Source of the DNA: Zonotrichia leucophrys gambelii
Taxonomy: Eukaryota > Chordata > Aves > Passeriformes > Passerellidae
Direction: 5' to 3'
DNA length: 64,000 nt
NCBI RefSeq assembly: GCF_028769735.1
Contig: NC_088171.1
Span: forward strand, 71,441,216-71,505,215
The notes under the pieces were generated by a model. The model worked only from the letters and a program-made list of their open reading frames with translations, did not search any database and was not told where the DNA came from. The position numbers and the translations under genes are program-made. Below, piece after piece: positions 62,401 through 64,000 of this stretch (within the stretch, counting starts at the first letter, position 1; each line of letters begins with the position of its first letter).

Positions 62401-64000
62401 ATTTCAGGCTGGGTGAAATGCAAAGTGTCTGTTCTCAGAAGGAGCATGGCTCCTCAGACAGTGCTGCTGAGAGGGCAGGGCAGACATCCATTGCTTTGCT
62501 GGAATGTCAGGAGGATCTAAAAAAAAGGCCCTAGGGGCCATTGTCCCCAGTTCTGGCAGCAGCCAGTGCCAGACTCCTAGGAAAAGACTGTAAAGCGCAG
62601 GGCAAGCTGAGAGAGTTACCTCCTTGGAAAATCTTCCCTGCTGCCAGCTGTCGGAACTTCTTGCTTGTATTAGTCTAAGTTTTATAGGTCATTGAGAGAG
62701 CCCAGTTTTAAATACAGCAAGAGCAGTGACAAATTCCACTACCAAATTATAGAAAAGGCTTAGATCAGATCCTTCTGTGTTCTCTGTGTCCTGTGTCTTT
62801 CTTCTGCTCTGCAGCAGTTACCCTCACTGTCTCTATGGGTCCCCCAGTATAAAGATCTGATTTCTAGCAGGCAAAAGTGCTGACTGTGTCTAAAGCTATG
62901 CTGTCACAAGCTATGCTGACACTTTTCAACACTAACCACATGTCAGGTGAATTCCTTAAGGGGCTGTGGGAAGTTGAATTCACTGAGGAGAAGGCAAGCC
63001 CATAGCAAAGTTTAGTGGACACCTTTTTCTGCAGCTCTGAGGTTTCCTTAGGTGCCTCTTTTCCCTGTGACTTCAGTTGCTATATTCCTTGTCATGTTGG
63101 GTGCTGATGGAACTGGTGCAATAAAAGATGAAAGAGGTAACCAGAGATTGCTTGGCCCTCTTTAATCTTCACTAGTATTAGGATTTCTCACCCTCAGTGA
63201 AAGGAGATTCTTTAAAAGGATCATCTGATCAGAGTGCATCCTCTGTGAGCAAAGCATCTCTGGTATTGACCACAGAGGTTCTGCTGCCTTTCCATTCCCT
63301 GCAGCTGCTAATTTGTAAACACCATCAGCATTAAGACACGCTCCACGTGATGGATGTAAATCTGAATAGCACCTGCACTGAGGCATTTAATCAGCAGCAG
63401 CCATTTAGCACAGCAACTTAATTGTCATTACATAAGTGAGTCATATCATCACAGAGTAACACCTAATAGCTGACTGATTGCTACACAAAGCTGTGTGCTC
63501 TGACTGGGATTTTTATGTCCAACTGTTGCTAAAATGAAATCAAAGGGAGTGATCCTGGCTAATGCTGTGTTGTGTTTCTCTGCTGTATTTTTATACCCCT
63601 TTCCACACACTGATTTTTCCTGTCAGGGTCTGTCACATGATAAATCTGCTGAAAGTCTTGCACTAATCGTGCCCTTGTAAATTAGCCAGCAATAAAATTT
63701 TTCTGTCAGTCAACCTCCAATTTGAAATGACAAAGCCTGCTTGCTTGTTGCCACTCCATTATCACTGGTTCTGTTCTTATGGTGTTAGTAATAGAAGCAA
63801 TGGGTTTAGATTGTTCATTTGTAATTCCATTTATCTGCCTCTCCCCAATTCTTGAAAATCAAATGTCTAGATGAAGCATAGGCAATGTTTTTCAAGAACT
63901 AATTTAGAAAAGCCTGCTTTTGGCTGTAGCAGTGTCCTGCCCTCAGAATCATACAGGTGAAATTCACCCTCACAGTATGATACCACTACCATAATATTCT
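53490..64000. other. Non-coding stretch, no gene seen
   Basis: About 10.5 kb of AT-rich DNA with no recognisable exon, RNA gene or transposon. A 17-bp tandem duplication lies at 58534-58566. In other amniotes the region 3' of RNF152 is a long gene-poor interval towards CDH20, with which this stretch is consistent. Confidence 0.55.
58534..58566. repeat. 17-bp tandem duplication
   Basis: cagtttgaccccctcta (58534-58550) is followed at once by a second, nearly complete copy (58551-58566). Confidence 0.85.

Noticed and set aside
1..64000. CRISPR arrays, operons and bacterial regulatory sites
   Set aside because: No spaced identical repeats, polycistronic layout or ribosome binding sites. All recognisable elements are vertebrate.

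Overview
The window looks like bird nuclear DNA, probably from a songbird. It is AT-rich and intron-like, with one vertebrate gene, several CR1 LINE 3' ends, an ERVL-type solo LTR and beta-retrovirus (ERVK)-type LTRs. The passerine assignment rests on the look of the LTR families and is inference; 'bird' is firmer.

Layout. 1-12672 is non-coding, with two CR1 fragments. 12675-13508 is the coding exon of RNF152, a lysosomal membrane RING E3 ligase whose whole reading frame (203 codons, + strand) lies in this exon. A probable 3' splice site and a small tandem duplication lie upstream, and an AT-rich tract that probably includes a long 3' UTR lies downstream. 13509-44645 is otherwise a gene desert. 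It holds two copies of a 280-bp LTR (25608-25886 and 31879-32158; the second sits inside an ERVL solo LTR at 31835-32539 with its own target duplication), a CR1 scrap and a perfect 24-bp-arm hairpin. 44646-45180 is another solo-like LTR, and 45490-45800 is a CR1 fragment.

The key region is 47328-53483, a complete but decayed minus-strand provirus bounded by a 6-bp target duplication (TTTGTC). In transcription order it contains: 5' LTR, tRNA-Phe-type primer binding site, a leader built of 29-30-bp tandem repeats, a gag remnant, a GC-rich linker, an intronless copy of the host gene KATNB1 (katanin p80) in the same orientation, retroviral 3' sequence, a polypurine tract and the 3' LTR. No pol is recognisable. 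This is the signature of a host mRNA captured into a retroviral genome (LTR-mediated retroposition or transduction), not of an ordinary LINE-made pseudogene. The copy is dead: it has lost its start codon, has a frameshift, an in-frame stop and large deletions, and is split by a second retroviral LTR in the opposite orientation that keeps its own tRNA-Lys-type primer site.

53490-64000 is again non-coding with no recognisable exon. The low gene density fits the known RNF152-CDH20 interval of amniotes, but no CDH20 or PIGN exon is visible here.
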